A stretch of DNA of 64,000 bases from Halosimplex salinum (GCF_003730195.1 NZ_QWGG01000011.1:1-64000); one strand, 5' to 3'; positions 42,853 to 52,259 are shown, counted from the stretch's first letter. A program made the numbers and translations. Notes: generated by a model from the sequence alone, not told the origin.

Positions 42853-44772
42853 TCAGTAGCGGAGCAGTCGCATCCCGTTGAGGATGACGAGGAGGACGCT
42901 GGCCTCGTGGACCAGCATTCCCGACGCGAGGGTGACGTAGCTGGTGAGCACGCCCGCGAGGAGGACGGTCACGGTCAGCACCGCGATCCCGACGTTCTCG
43001 AGGACGTTCCAGCGCGTCGCCTTGCTGAGTTTGACCGCGTACGGGATGCGTTCGAGGTCGTCGGCCATCAACGCCATGTCAGCCGTTTCGATAGCGGTGT
43101 CCGTTCCCGCAGCACCCATCGCGATGCCGACATCGGCAGTGGCCAGCGATGGCGCGTCGTTGATGCCGTCGCCGACCATCGCGACGACGTGGCCGTCGGC
43201 CTGGTAGCCCTCGATGACGGACTGCTTGTCCTCGGGGAGGAGTTCGGCACGGTACTCGTCGATACCGACCTCCTCGGCAACGGCAGCGGCCGTCCGATCG
43301 TTGTCGCCGGTGAGCATCACCGTCTCGATGCCAGCGTCTTGGAGCGCCGCGACGACCCCAGGAGCGGCCTCCCGGAGCTCGTCCCGCATCGCAATCGCGC
43401 CGATGATGTCCCCGTCCCGAACGACGTGGACGACTGTCTCGCCGCGCCCCTCACGCTCGCGGACGTAGTCGGCGACCCGATCGGGGACATCGACGTCGCG
43501 GTCGTCCAGCAGCGCGCGGTTGCCGACGACGACTTCCTGGCCATCGGCATGGGCGATGACGCCCTTGCCGGCGACCACGTCGAAGTCGTCGGGATCGGGG
43601 ACCGACCTGCGCCCCACGTCCGTATCGTCCGCTTGGGCGACCGTCGCTCCACCGTCCGTCGCAGCCGTCTGGCGTTCGCGGGCCATGTCGACGATGGCGT
43701 CCGCGAGGTGGTGTTCGCTCTTCTTCTCGGCGGTCGCTGCGAGCGAGAGGACGTCGGCGGCGGCGACGCCGAACCCCTCGATGTCGGAGACGGTGGTCTC
43801 GCCCTTCGTGAGCGTCCCCGTCTTGTCGAAGGCGACGAGATCGATCTTGCCGGCGCGTTCGAGGTGTTCGCCGCCCTTCATCAGCACGCCCGACCGGGCG
43901 GCGTTACCGATGGCCGAGACGATGCTGACCGGTGGCCCGATGACCAGCGCGCCCGGACAGCCGATGACCAGCAGCGTCAGCGACAGGATCGCGTTCTGCG
44001 TGACCGCGTACGCGCCGATAGCCAGGGCAATGACGGCCGGCGTGTAGTACTTCGCGAACCGGTCGATGAGACTCTCCGTGGGCGACTGAGCCTCCTGGGC
44101 CTCCTCGACGCGACGGATGATCCGTTCGAGAGTCGTATCCGATCCCGCTCCCGTCGTCCGGATTTCTAGCGCGCCCTCCTGGTTGACCGTCCCGGCGTAC
44201 ACCTCGTCGCTGTCGGCCTTGTGGACGGGCGCGCTCTCGCCGGTGACCGGCGCCTGGTTGACTGCGCTCTCGCCGTCGACGACGGTTCCGTCGACCGGGA
44301 TCTTCCCGCCCGGCTTTACGACGACGACTTCGCCCTCTTCGACATCGCGGGCGGAGACCTTTTGGAGTGTCCCGTCGCGACGGACGGTCGCCGTGTCGGG
44401 CGTCATCTCCAGCAGCTCCTGGAGGGCCGTCCGAGTCTTCCGCATGGTGCGGCCCTCGAGGTAGCTGCCGAGGCTGAACAGGAAGACGACGGCGGCGGCT
44501 TCCCAGTACTCGCCGATGACGATGGCGCCGATTGCAGCCAGCGTCACCAGCGTCTTGATGCCGAGCGTCCGGTTGGTGACCTCGTGGTAAGCGGTCTTGG
44601 CGATGTCGTAGCCACCCACGACCGTCGCGAGGACGAGGATGGCGGCGCTTGCCATCTCGAAACTCGTGAGGTAGCCGAGACTCCAGCCACCGCCGTACAG
44701 CAGGCCGCTTGTCGCCGTGACGATGGCCTTCCGGTGGTTCCGGTAGTACTGCGTGATCGATTGTTTGTTCAT
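42853..44772 (-). CDS. P1B-type heavy-metal ATPase with CPG motif
   Basis: 639 residues. P-type motifs: TGES (177-180), DKTGTLTKG (316-324), GDGINDAP. The membrane motif is CPG (272-274), where most P1B pumps have CPC, CPH or SPC, and the nucleotide-binding HP dipeptide is SEHHLADA (352-359). It has about eight membrane helices and no N-terminal HMA, which is encoded by the next gene upstream. The last helix carries HEASVLLVILNGMRLL. Exports a soft or transition metal; the CPG site makes the metal uncertain. Confidence 0.9.
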   Translation of the reverse strand: MNKQSITQYYRNHRKAIVTATSGLLYGGGWSLGYLTSFEMASAAILVLATVVGGYDIAKTAYHEVTNRTLGIKTLVTLAAIGAIVIGEYWEAAAVVFLFSLGSYLEGRTMRKTRTALQELLEMTPDTATVRRDGTLQKVSARDVEEGEVVVVKPGGKIPVDGTVVDGESAVNQAPVTGESAPVHKADSDEVYAGTVNQEGALEIRTTGAGSDTTLERIIRRVEEAQEAQSPTESLIDRFAKYYTPAVIALAIGAYAVTQNAILSLTLLVIGCPGALVIGPPVSIVSAIGNAARSGVLMKGGEHLERAGKIDLVAFDKTGTLTKGETTVSDIEGFGVAAADVLSLAATAEKKSEHHLADAIVDMARERQTAATDGGATVAQADDTDVGRRSVPDPDDFDVVAGKGVIAHADGQEVVVGNRALLDDRDVDVPDRVADYVREREGRGETVVHVVRDGDIIGAIAMRDELREAAPGVVAALQDAGIETVMLTGDNDRTAAAVAEEVGIDEYRAELLPEDKQSVIEGYQADGHVVAMVGDGINDAPSLATADVGIAMGAAGTDTAIETADMALMADDLERIPYAVKLSKATRWNVLENVGIAVLTVTVLLAGVLTSYVTLASGMLVHEASVLLVILNGMRLLRY

Positions 44773-44776
44773 AGTG

Positions 44777-44992
44777 TTAGGCGGGCTGGGGAGTGTACCC
44801 CTGGTTTTCGATGGTCTCTGCGAAGGCGTCGGGGTCAGCGACGCTGTCGTCGTACTCGATCTCGACGCGGCCGGTCGCGTAGTGGACTTCGACGTGCTGG
44901 ACGCCGTCGACGTTCGACAGGGCGCGTTCGACGGTACTCGCGCAGGTCGGGCAGTCGAAGTCGAGGACGCGGAATTGGGTTGTGTCGCTCAT
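44777..44992 (-). CDS. HMA-domain metallochaperone, 71 residues
   Basis: VLDFDCPTCASTVERALSNV carries the CxxC metal site of heavy-metal-associated domains; the full beta-alpha-beta-beta-alpha-beta fold follows. It ends four bases before the ATPase start, so they are cotranscribed and the chaperone replaces the missing N-terminal domain of the pump. Confidence 0.88.
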   Translation of the reverse strand: MSDTTQFRVLDFDCPTCASTVERALSNVDGVQHVEVHYATGRVEIEYDDSVADPDAFAETIENQGYTPQPA

Positions 44993-45193
44993 TACAGTTT
45001 GAGATAGTGCCCGTACCTCAATAAGTATTTTTTATATGATATGTTTGAATTCGGATACGAGTCGTTGGAACAGTCAAACGGGTCGTCTAGGGCTTTCGCT
45101 ATCGCGGGTCCATCCTGTACTGGATACCTCGACAGACACCTACCCGACTCCTGCCCCGCTACCTTTTCCCGCGTGCTCGCGCTCAGTCCTCGT

Positions 45194-45718
45194 ATGAGTG
45201 ATTCCGATACCGACCACCGTCTCGACGACATCGCGGTGCGAGACACTCGGATTTCGGACGCCATCGACGAGCCGATGCGGGCGATGGTCCTCGACATTCT
45301 GTCCGAGGAAGCCCTAACTGCGACCGAGGTCCACGAACGCCTCGACGATCGCGGCATCGACCGGACGGAGAACACGGTCCGCCATCACATCAACGAGCTC
45401 CGGGATGCGGGCCTCGTCGACGTCGTTCGCTTCGAGGAGGGGCGTGGTGGGACGACGAAGTACTACCACGCGAACACGATCGTCCTCTCGTACTCACTAC
45501 CAGATTCGGCCGACGCCGCCGTCGAGGAGATGATCGACGCTGCCCAGCCCCAGATCACGGACGCGCTCACTACGCTCACCGACGAGTACGACGACGCTAT
45601 TGAGGAGATCGTCGAGGATATGCAGCCCTGCGAGCACTGCCAGACCCAGAAGTACGAGACGTACGTTCTTCTGACCGTCCTGCGACGTGCGTTCGTTCGC
45701 GCCCACAGAAATTCCTGA
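45194..45718 (+). CDS. ArsR-like metal-sensing repressor, 174 residues
   Basis: The start at 45194 (MSDSDTDHRLDDIAVRD) is preferred over a longer frame with no coding character. Winged helix: PMRAMVLDILSEEALTATEV, ENTVRHHINELRDAGLVDVV with wing RGGTTKYYHANTI. A C-terminal CEHC near residue 150 is a likely metal site. It is divergent from the HMA-ATPase operon; the 200-base gap with TTTTTTATATGATATG at 45026-45041 would hold both promoters. Confidence 0.85.
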   Translation: MSDSDTDHRLDDIAVRDTRISDAIDEPMRAMVLDILSEEALTATEVHERLDDRGIDRTENTVRHHINELRDAGLVDVVRFEEGRGGTTKYYHANTIVLSYSLPDSADAAVEEMIDAAQPQITDALTTLTDEYDDAIEEIVEDMQPCEHCQTQKYETYVLLTVLRRAFVRAHRNS

Positions 45719-45747
45719 GGGGGAACCACCCCTACGCTGGCAGGGTC

Positions 45748-47214
45748 TTAGAAGGAGAACCGATCACGCGCGGATTGCATCGCGAGGCGAGTCAGGAGTC
45801 GCGCAGGGCCACGCTTTGGGAGGTCCCGTACAGTCTCGATGCTGGTCGGCGGTTCACTACCACCAATGTCTAACTCCCAGCCTGTCTCGTCCATGAAGCG
45901 TTCGACAGCCTGATTTACTCGCTGTCGCACGTCGTCCGAGTCCATTGTCTCGGGCACACCATTCCGGAGGACGACGTCGCCGTCAACGATCACTGTCTCG
46001 ACGTCGGCCGGGACCGCGTTGTTCACGACGTGTGCGGGAACGTTGGTCAGTGGCGTGAACTTCGGTTTGTCGACGTCGAGGAGGATAATATCCGCGCGCT
46101 TTCCCGCTTCGATACTGCCGATCTCGTCGCCCATCCCCAGCGCGCGTGCGCCCTCGATAGTGAGAATTCGTATCAGTTCCATCGAGTCGAACTGCCCGGC
46201 TGAACGCTTGAGATTTGCCGCCAGCCGAGCTTGCCGCGCTTCACCGAACATGCTGTACGAGTCGTGCCAGTAGTGGTCGTCAATCCCTACTCCGACGTCG
46301 ACGCCGGCGGCTCGAAGCTCGGGAACGGGCGTCCACTGCGTCTCCCCGTCCGGATTCCAGTAACAGAAGACGGACGGGCAGTGCGCAACAGCCGCGTCCG
46401 CCTCGGCGGTTCGCTGGATGTCCTCTTCGTCGCCGAGGCGGAAGTGAGCAGCGACCAGTCGGTCGTCCAGGAGTCCAACGTCGTCGAGCAATCCTACCGA
46501 GTCCTCGCCACCGTTCGCTCGTGCCATCGTGTTACTCTCCTCGAGTTCGAGCAAGTGCGTGTGGACGAGCAGGTCCGGATACTCTGCGGCGAGGGATGCG
46601 GTCCGTTCCCACAGCTGCCGGGTACACGACCAGTCGTCGTGCGGGCAGATCGTCGCCCTGATTCGGCCGTCGTACGTGTCGTGGTACGTTTCGACGAACT
46701 CGCGAGCACGGGAGAACTGCTGATCGACTGGTTGGTCCCAGAAGAGGTCCGAGATCGCCGGGCCGAAAAATCCGCGGAGCCCTGCTTCCCCGAACGCCTC
46801 TGCACCTGCGGCAGGCCGTGCGTCCATCGAGTTCACGGTCGTGACACCGCCCAAGAGGAAATTGAGCGCTGCGAGCTCGACGCCTGCCTCGACGAGGTAC
46901 TCGAATTCGCCGTTCCCTAATCTGTTAAACAAGGCCGTCCCACTCCCAAGCATCTCCGTCAGCTCGAGTTCGCTAAACGCACCGATGAGCGGTGTCATCT
47001 CCAAGTGCGTGTGGGCGTTCACCAACCCCGGCATCACCAGTTTCCCGTTCCCGTCGATAACGGTGGACGCTTCTAATTCTCCGTCTCCTGCACGTGATGG
47101 TCGGACTTCTTCGATACAGCCATCGGTGATGCATACTGTGCCGCGCTCGTACAGGCGGTTCCGCTCGTCGGCTGTGAGAACGAGTGCATCATGGATTGCC
47201 AGATCGACAGCCAT
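45748..47214 (-). CDS. Amidohydrolase, SAH/MTA deaminase-like
   Basis: 488 residues of the metal-dependent Atz/Trz amidohydrolase family: metal ligands HTH in NAHTHLEM (H68, H70), LVHTHLLE, the VAAHFRL histidine and GIDDHYWHDS. The family deaminates 5'-methylthioadenosine, S-adenosylhomocysteine or related purines, or hydrolyses s-triazines; the exact substrate is not readable. A SAH-type role would be useful beside methyltransferases, but no operon partner is present. Convergent with the ArsR-like gene. Confidence 0.82.
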   Translation of the reverse strand: MAVDLAIHDALVLTADERNRLYERGTVCITDGCIEEVRPSRAGDGELEASTVIDGNGKLVMPGLVNAHTHLEMTPLIGAFSELELTEMLGSGTALFNRLGNGEFEYLVEAGVELAALNFLLGGVTTVNSMDARPAAGAEAFGEAGLRGFFGPAISDLFWDQPVDQQFSRAREFVETYHDTYDGRIRATICPHDDWSCTRQLWERTASLAAEYPDLLVHTHLLELEESNTMARANGGEDSVGLLDDVGLLDDRLVAAHFRLGDEEDIQRTAEADAAVAHCPSVFCYWNPDGETQWTPVPELRAAGVDVGVGIDDHYWHDSYSMFGEARQARLAANLKRSAGQFDSMELIRILTIEGARALGMGDEIGSIEAGKRADIILLDVDKPKFTPLTNVPAHVVNNAVPADVETVIVDGDVVLRNGVPETMDSDDVRQRVNQAVERFMDETGWELDIGGSEPPTSIETVRDLPKRGPARLLTRLAMQSARDRFSF

Positions 47215-47542
47215 CGTAAATTAGGAAGTGGATGTGACAGTTACCGTACTGGACAACCGAGCAGGCCGGCGAAGGCTGTTCTTCCAGGTGGTGTTCCCCT
47301 CATTTGGGATATCATCGGTCTCTACTGGTCCCATTAGCCTCTAATACGTCGGCGTGATTTAATCAGATTCCCCTTTTGAATCTGAAGTCGGATTCCGTGG
47401 AGCTTGTGGAGGTTTGCAATGTTTTCCCCTCTTCACGATAGATCATCTATGGCCGACGGTTACGATGCCATAGTACTGATACCCTCATAGGCAGTATATT
47501 CTAATCAAAACCGCAATAGATGATCCCTACAATGATACACCT
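47215..47542. other. 328-base divergent intergenic region with inverted repeat
   Basis: It separates the amidohydrolase (minus) from the permease (plus). A perfect 8-bp inverted repeat, TCAGATTC/GAATCTGA with a seven-base spacer, lies at 47363-47385, and GTATATTCTAATC at about 47492 could be the permease TATA region. No gene seen. Confidence 0.4.
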
Positions 47543-48931
47543 ATGCAGGCGACGATAATCGACGGAGTTCTTGAATCCCTTCGTATCGGTGTCGGATTTC
47601 TCTGGACGGCGGCGTGGGCGATCATCATGGGCCTCACGATTACGAGTCTCGTCCAGGTCTACGTCTCGAAGGAGCGGATGGCACAGGTGCTGGGTGAGGG
47701 CGATCTAACTGGACTTACCAAGGCGACTGTGTTCGGAGCAGCAAGCAGTGGCTGTAGTTTCGGCGCCGTCGCCATCGGGAAGGGCCTGTTCAAGAAGGGG
47801 GCGCACGCGGTGAACTTCCTCGCGTTCATGTTCGCGTCGACGAACCTCATCGTCGAACTAGGGCTGATGATTCTCATCCTGCTTGGCTGGGAGTTCCTCG
47901 TCGCGGAACTGCTCGGCGGCCTGATTCTCATCGCCGTCATGGCCGCCATCGTCCACCTCACGCTTCCCGAAAACCTGTTTAACGAAGTCCGCGAGAAGCT
48001 CAACGAGCGCGACCGCCAGGCGGGCGTCACGGAAGATCCCACCTGCGGGATGGAGGGGAAAGACGAGTACACGCTCACGACCGACGGCGGTGAGACGCTC
48101 AAATTCTGCTCGGAGGGCTGTATGGAGACCTATCGCCAGGAGACGTCGAGTAGCGGCGGGTGGCGTGACGAGTTGCTGTCGTGGGGTGGCTGGTACAAGG
48201 TCGGGAATCAGTACCGCAAGGAGTGGTCGATGATCTGGAAAGACATCGTCGCCGGCTTCCTTATTTCTGGGTTCGTCATCGTCTTCGTCCCGCAGTGGGT
48301 GTGGAACACGCTGTTCATTCAGGGCGACGGCCTGCTCGTGACTGCCGAGAACGCCGTCATGGGCGTCATCATCGCCGTCCTCAGTTTCGTCGGCAGTATG
48401 GGCAACGTCCCGTTCGCCGTCGCGCTCTGGGGTGGTGGCGTCAGCTTCGCCGGGATCATCGCGTTCGTCTACGCCGACCTCATCACCGTGCCCGTGCTGA
48501 ACGTCTACCGGAAGTACTACGGCTGGAAGATCATGCTGTACATCCTTGGCGTCTTCTTCGTGACGATGGCGTTCACTGGCTTCCTCATGGAGTTGCTGTT
48601 CGACGCCCTCGGCATCGTACCAGATCTGGCCGGTGGCGAGACGGCGACCGAACAGACGTACTTCGAGCTCAACTACACGTTCTACCTCAATATTATCGCC
48701 TTCGCGCTCTCCGGGTTCCTCCTGTATGTCTACCGACGTGGAATCGGCGCACCAGGTCAGTATCGTGATCCGGTGTGTGGCATGCGGACCGACGATGAGG
48801 GGCCGAGTGCGTCCAATGATGGGATGACGTACTATTTTTGCTCGAAGACCTGTAAGCGGGCATTCGAGGAAGAGCCCACGGAATTTGCTGATCAAAGCCC
48901 GCAGATAACAAACCACGATCACGATCACTGA
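47543..48931 (+). CDS. Permease with two YHS metal-binding domains
   Basis: 462 residues. The membrane part matches the DUF318/UPF0718 permease family (ASSGCSFGAVAIGKGLFKKG and FASTNLIVELGLMILILLGW), split in two halves of about four helices each. YHS domain 1 (about 170-200) is DPTCGM...FCSEGCMETY, between the halves; YHS domain 2 at the C-terminus is DPVCGM...YYFCSKTCKRAF. YHS domains bind copper and related metals, so the protein likely exports metal or a metal complex. The tail NHDHDH adds His ligands. It heads the Met-rich module. Confidence 0.85.
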   Translation: MQATIIDGVLESLRIGVGFLWTAAWAIIMGLTITSLVQVYVSKERMAQVLGEGDLTGLTKATVFGAASSGCSFGAVAIGKGLFKKGAHAVNFLAFMFASTNLIVELGLMILILLGWEFLVAELLGGLILIAVMAAIVHLTLPENLFNEVREKLNERDRQAGVTEDPTCGMEGKDEYTLTTDGGETLKFCSEGCMETYRQETSSSGGWRDELLSWGGWYKVGNQYRKEWSMIWKDIVAGFLISGFVIVFVPQWVWNTLFIQGDGLLVTAENAVMGVIIAVLSFVGSMGNVPFAVALWGGGVSFAGIIAFVYADLITVPVLNVYRKYYGWKIMLYILGVFFVTMAFTGFLMELLFDALGIVPDLAGGETATEQTYFELNYTFYLNIIAFALSGFLLYVYRRGIGAPGQYRDPVCGMRTDDEGPSASNDGMTYYFCSKTCKRAFEEEPTEFADQSPQITNHDHDH

Positions 48932-49056
48932 TAGATGTACTGTGGTTCATCCGCTGTGAAGCACTTCATCATCGCACCTTCAATCCGCAATTGTCACACC
49001 TGTCGCGCCAAAATTGATTGTATGAGCAGTCAGATATCGAAACAAGGGGATGTCAT

Positions 49057-49638
49057 ATGAACCAACGTCCAGCGGATACCGTCGTTGGTGTGCTCCTTGG
49101 GTTCGTCCTCTTGGCTGGCGGACTACTCAGTTGGCGGGCCTATCAACAGCGTCGCGCTATCGAGCAGTCGATGGGGCCGATGATGGACTCGTCTATGGGG
49201 GCGATTCACGGTCCAGATCCTCTCTGGTACGTGGTTGGAACCCTTCTGGTCGCAGGCAGTATCGGTGGCATCTATTACGTGGTTCGAGGGAATCTCATCG
49301 ATTCGACAACCGACTCAGCGGATCACATCGACCCCGATCAGGTATCGGAGGCAACGCCTACATCGATAGACGATGACGCCTCGCCGGCGACGCCTATCAA
49401 TCCTGAATCGGATCCGCAAGCGCGCGTTCTCGATCTCTTACCGGATGATGAACGACGCGTCCTTGAACCCGTCCTGAACTCGCCTGGAATCACGCAGATC
49501 GAACTTCGGGATCGATCTGAGTTCTCAAAGAGTAAAGTGAGCCAGACCGTGAGTTCACTCGAGGAGCGCGGGCTGCTGTATCGGGAACGACAGGGTCGAA
49601 CCTACCGCGTGTATCCGAGTGATGACCTGCAGAACTAA
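49057..49638 (+). CDS. Membrane-bound winged-helix regulator, 193 residues
   Basis: The start at 49057 (MNQRPADTVVGVLLGFVLL) opens into a first membrane helix; a second follows (WYVVGTLLVAGSIGGIYYVV). The external loop between them carries MGPMMDSSMGAIHG, a possible Met/His copper site. The cytoplasmic C-terminus is a MarR-like winged helix: VLNSPGITQIELRDRSEFSK, then KVSQTVSSLEERGLLYRE. A one-protein sensor: metal sensed outside, DNA bound inside (inference). Confidence 0.75.
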   Translation: MNQRPADTVVGVLLGFVLLAGGLLSWRAYQQRRAIEQSMGPMMDSSMGAIHGPDPLWYVVGTLLVAGSIGGIYYVVRGNLIDSTTDSADHIDPDQVSEATPTSIDDDASPATPINPESDPQARVLDLLPDDERRVLEPVLNSPGITQIELRDRSEFSKSKVSQTVSSLEERGLLYRERQGRTYRVYPSDDLQN

Positions 49639-49671
49639 CAGACGTAGAAATTCATACTAACACTACCCATC

Positions 49672-50376
49672 ATGTCACAAGCAACACTCGAAACTGATCG
49701 CATTAGCCGGGTTCTCAAGTCAAGCACGTGGCTCAATCTCCTCCTCGCCGCACAGTTGATCGCCGGGTTGGTGTACGCATATTTCACAGGAGATATGGGG
49801 AGCCGGTGGACCCATTTCGTCCTTCCATTTATTTGGTTCACCGCCTCAGTCTGGGTGATCTGGCACACTCGACCTGTAACGAAACGTCGAGTGTATCGTA
49901 TTGGTGCCGCACTTGTCGTTGCTCTATATCTCATCGTGATGTTTTATTTTTCAGGATTACTTGGACCGAGCACCTCTCATTTCGGGCAGCTCACTGGACC
50001 AAGCGGCTTCGGAATAACGTGGGGTCGATCTTTGGGATGGAGTCCGGTCTTCGTCTATACAGGTGACCTGATCACGGTCTCGCTCATTCCTTACCAAGCG
50101 GTTGGCCTGTTCGCGCTGGCGTATCTCGTCTATGATGCATTGCTTGATTTCTCGCAGTCGGCAGTCGGAGGAATAGTCGGGATTGTGGCGTGCCCTGCCT
50201 GCGTTAGCCCGTTGTTTGCCGTACTACTTGCAGGCGGACTGAGTGGTTCTTCAACGATGTTATTGCTTGGTGCGTATGGCTACGAAATTGCGACCGTTCT
50301 GTTCCTCATGACAATTGGAATCCTCTACCATCGTCAGGCACTCACGAGGCAGTATCACCAGTTCCGAGGGAACTGA
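49672..50376 (+). CDS. Polytopic membrane protein with CPAC motif
   Basis: 234 residues with about six membrane helices. The last pair contains VACPACVSPLFAVLLAGGLS, a CPxC motif within the membrane region, as in some mercury and copper carriers. No family was recognised with certainty. It follows the regulator by 33 bases and belongs to the metal module. Confidence 0.65.
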   Translation: MSQATLETDRISRVLKSSTWLNLLLAAQLIAGLVYAYFTGDMGSRWTHFVLPFIWFTASVWVIWHTRPVTKRRVYRIGAALVVALYLIVMFYFSGLLGPSTSHFGQLTGPSGFGITWGRSLGWSPVFVYTGDLITVSLIPYQAVGLFALAYLVYDALLDFSQSAVGGIVGIVACPACVSPLFAVLLAGGLSGSSTMLLLGAYGYEIATVLFLMTIGILYHRQALTRQYHQFRGN

Positions 50377-50648
50377 TCCATCTCGTTCGTGGTCAGCAAT
50401 ACCCGAGCCTCCCTCGCCGCCTGAACCGTGGTTATTGTCTGGATCGCCGCAATGAGGTGAACAGTCTCGACGGATCCCCTTTGCTCTCACCATTCCTCTG
50501 ATCCTTTCGAATTCGGCAGGTATGAACGATCCCGTCAGTAGAAAACGTTTAGATGGCGTTATAGACGTTCTTGAACGCTCTCCTGTTTGAGTTCACTCCC
50601 ACGAAGATAACTCCGAACCCACCGTATGACTACTTGAGGCGAAAAACA

Positions 50649-50966
50649 ATGACCAACCGAAACCTCGGACGATGGCTGCTCGTGGTGCTCGCGATTGTCG
50701 GACTCGCGTTTGCCGCCCCGGTAGTTAGCGCACACGGTGACGAACCGATCCAGGGGAACGAGACGGCAGCTGAAGGGACGCCAGCCGATGGTAGTGCAGC
50801 AGACTGGGCGGCCTGGATGGAAGGTCACATGACCGACTACATGGGCCCGAATGCCGTTGACGAGATGGAAGCGCACATGGGCGTGACCGTCGACGAGATG
50901 GCCCAAGATATGGCGGACGACAATCACACCGCGACGGGGATGAACGGACAGGGGTACGGCTGCTAA
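50649..50966 (+). CDS. Secreted Met/His-rich protein, 105 residues
   Basis: The start at 50649 opens a Sec signal peptide (NRNLGRWLLVVLAIVGLAFA, cleavage about PVVSAHG). The mature part is acidic and holds Met/His clusters: WMEGHMTDYMGPN, MEAHMGVTVDEMAQDM and a final MNGQGYGC. Met-rich secreted proteins bind Cu(I) in characterised systems. Probably an extracellular copper carrier (inference). The 270 bases before it hold no clear gene. Confidence 0.65.
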   Translation: MTNRNLGRWLLVVLAIVGLAFAAPVVSAHGDEPIQGNETAAEGTPADGSAADWAAWMEGHMTDYMGPNAVDEMEAHMGVTVDEMAQDMADDNHTATGMNGQGYGC

Positions 50967-51029
50967 CGATCCCTGTTCGGATCCTCGTCTGACACGATAG
51001 ATATTCGACTTACTGACTCAACGATCACA

Positions 51030-51377
51030 ATGACACACTACACCAACACTCTCGGGCGGACGACTCGTCGAATCGCAATACTAGCGGTTCCGCTGTTGAT
51101 TGTAGCAACGGGCACCGCAGCGGCTCACGGTGGTGGAGGCTACGGCGGCGGTATGATGGGTAGCGGCGGTTGGGGGGTCTTCAGCGGTGGAATGGGCCTC
51201 TGGAGCTTCCTTTGGATGGGGCTCCTAATCGTCGTCCCGCTCTATCTCGTCTACTCACTCCTCAACAGAGATTCTGAGAGGAGTGATAGTCGGCCGCTTT
51301 CGGTTCTTCGTGAGCGTTACGCTCGCGGTGAACTCTCCGATGAAGAGTTCGAACGTCGACGAAAGCAACTCGAGTAG
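51030..51377 (+). CDS. Membrane protein with Gly/Met region and SHOCT motif, 115 residues
   Basis: N-terminal signal/membrane helix, a Gly/Met-rich stretch (GYGGGMMGSGGWGVFSGGMG), a second helix (WMGLLIVVPLYLVYSLL), then a C-terminal SHOCT motif LRERYARGELSDEEFERRR. SHOCT is a short C-terminal oligomerisation motif. Follows the secreted Met/His protein by about 60 bases. Confidence 0.75.
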   Translation: MTHYTNTLGRTTRRIAILAVPLLIVATGTAAAHGGGGYGGGMMGSGGWGVFSGGMGLWSFLWMGLLIVVPLYLVYSLLNRDSERSDSRPLSVLRERYARGELSDEEFERRRKQLE

Positions 51378-51482
51378 TGCCCATGACCGAAATAGAAGGA
51401 GCATCGTCGAGAAAAAATTCTCGTCTGCCAGTTGGGGCGACGGGACCGAACGCTTAAGTGCGTAAACAGGATACAGTATTAC

Positions 51483-51899
51483 ATGAGTTACACAATACAA
51501 ACCAAGATTGATGGAGAGTTCGACGATGTCGTCGACGCAACGAATGCCGCGCTCAAAGACGAGGGATTCGGTGTTCTCTGTGACATCGACATTCAGGCGA
51601 CGCTCAAGGAGAAACTCGGTGAGGAGTTCCGCCAGTATCGCATCCTCGGTGCGTGCAATCCTCCGCTGGCATACGAAGGGTTGAGTGTAGAAACTGAACT
51701 CGGTGCGCTCTTGCCCTGTAACGTCATCGTCTACGAGAACGATGACGGCGTCATCGTGGTGAGTGCGGTCGACCCGGAACAGTTAGTCGGGATCGCTGAT
51801 AACGACGCGCTTGACTCCGTCGCGACCGAGGTCAGCGAACGATTCGACCGCGTACTGGCAGCCGTAACTGACGAGTTCGGATCCGCATCGGAGGCCTGA
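51483..51899 (+). CDS. DUF302 family protein, 138 residues
   Basis: Matches DUF302: TNAALKDEGFGVLCDIDIQA, FRQYRILGACNPPLAYEGL and GALLPCNVIVYENDDGVIVV. These proteins are common near redox and metal-resistance genes; function unresolved. Two cysteines (ACNP, LPCN) are conserved in the family. Cytoplasmic, seven bases ahead of the next SHOCT gene. Confidence 0.85.
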   Translation: MSYTIQTKIDGEFDDVVDATNAALKDEGFGVLCDIDIQATLKEKLGEEFRQYRILGACNPPLAYEGLSVETELGALLPCNVIVYENDDGVIVVSAVDPEQLVGIADNDALDSVATEVSERFDRVLAAVTDEFGSASEA

Positions 51900-51905
51900 T
51901 CTCTG

Positions 51906-52259
51906 ATGGCATCATCGGATCAACTGGATACGACGACGATACTGCTCATCGTCCTCGGAGCGTTCATCCTCCTTCCCTTGCTCACAATGGGTATGGGGTT
52001 CGGTGGGATGATGGGATACGGAGGAATGATGGGCCAGTACGGTACCACAGGTGGTTGGTGGCCCCTCATCGGGATGCTCGTCCCGGTCATCTTCCTCCTT
52101 GCGCTTCTGGGCGGTGGATATCTCATCTTCCGGCGGATGAGCGAGACACAGACGTCTCATAATCCCGCGATGGAAGAGTTACGTCTGGCGTACGCTCGTG
52201 GCGATCTCACGGACGAAGAGTTCGAAGCCCGACGAGAAAAGCTCGAACAATCAGAGTGA
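51906..52259 (+). CDS. Membrane SHOCT protein with Gly/Met loop, 117 residues
   Basis: Two membrane helices (TTILLIVLGAFILLPLLTMG and LIGMLVPVIFLLALLGGGYL) flank an external GMGFGGMMGYGGMMGQYG loop, then SHOCT LRLAYARGDLTDEEFEARRE. It has the same plan as the protein at 51030. The Met-Met pairs could bind Cu(I). Confidence 0.75.
   Translation: MASSDQLDTTTILLIVLGAFILLPLLTMGMGFGGMMGYGGMMGQYGTTGGWWPLIGMLVPVIFLLALLGGGYLIFRRMSETQTSHNPAMEELRLAYARGDLTDEEFEARREKLEQSE

Noticed and set aside
42778-44169. Antisense frame of 463 codons opposite the P-type ATPase
   Set aside because: Asp/Arg/Val-rich shadow of a GC-rich gene with definite P-type motifs.
47858-48928. Long antisense open frame (356 codons) opposite the permease
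   Set aside because: High-GC haloarchaeal genes leave long open antisense frames; the translation is rich in His, Asp and Arg without domains, and the sense frame has clear membrane helices and YHS motifs.
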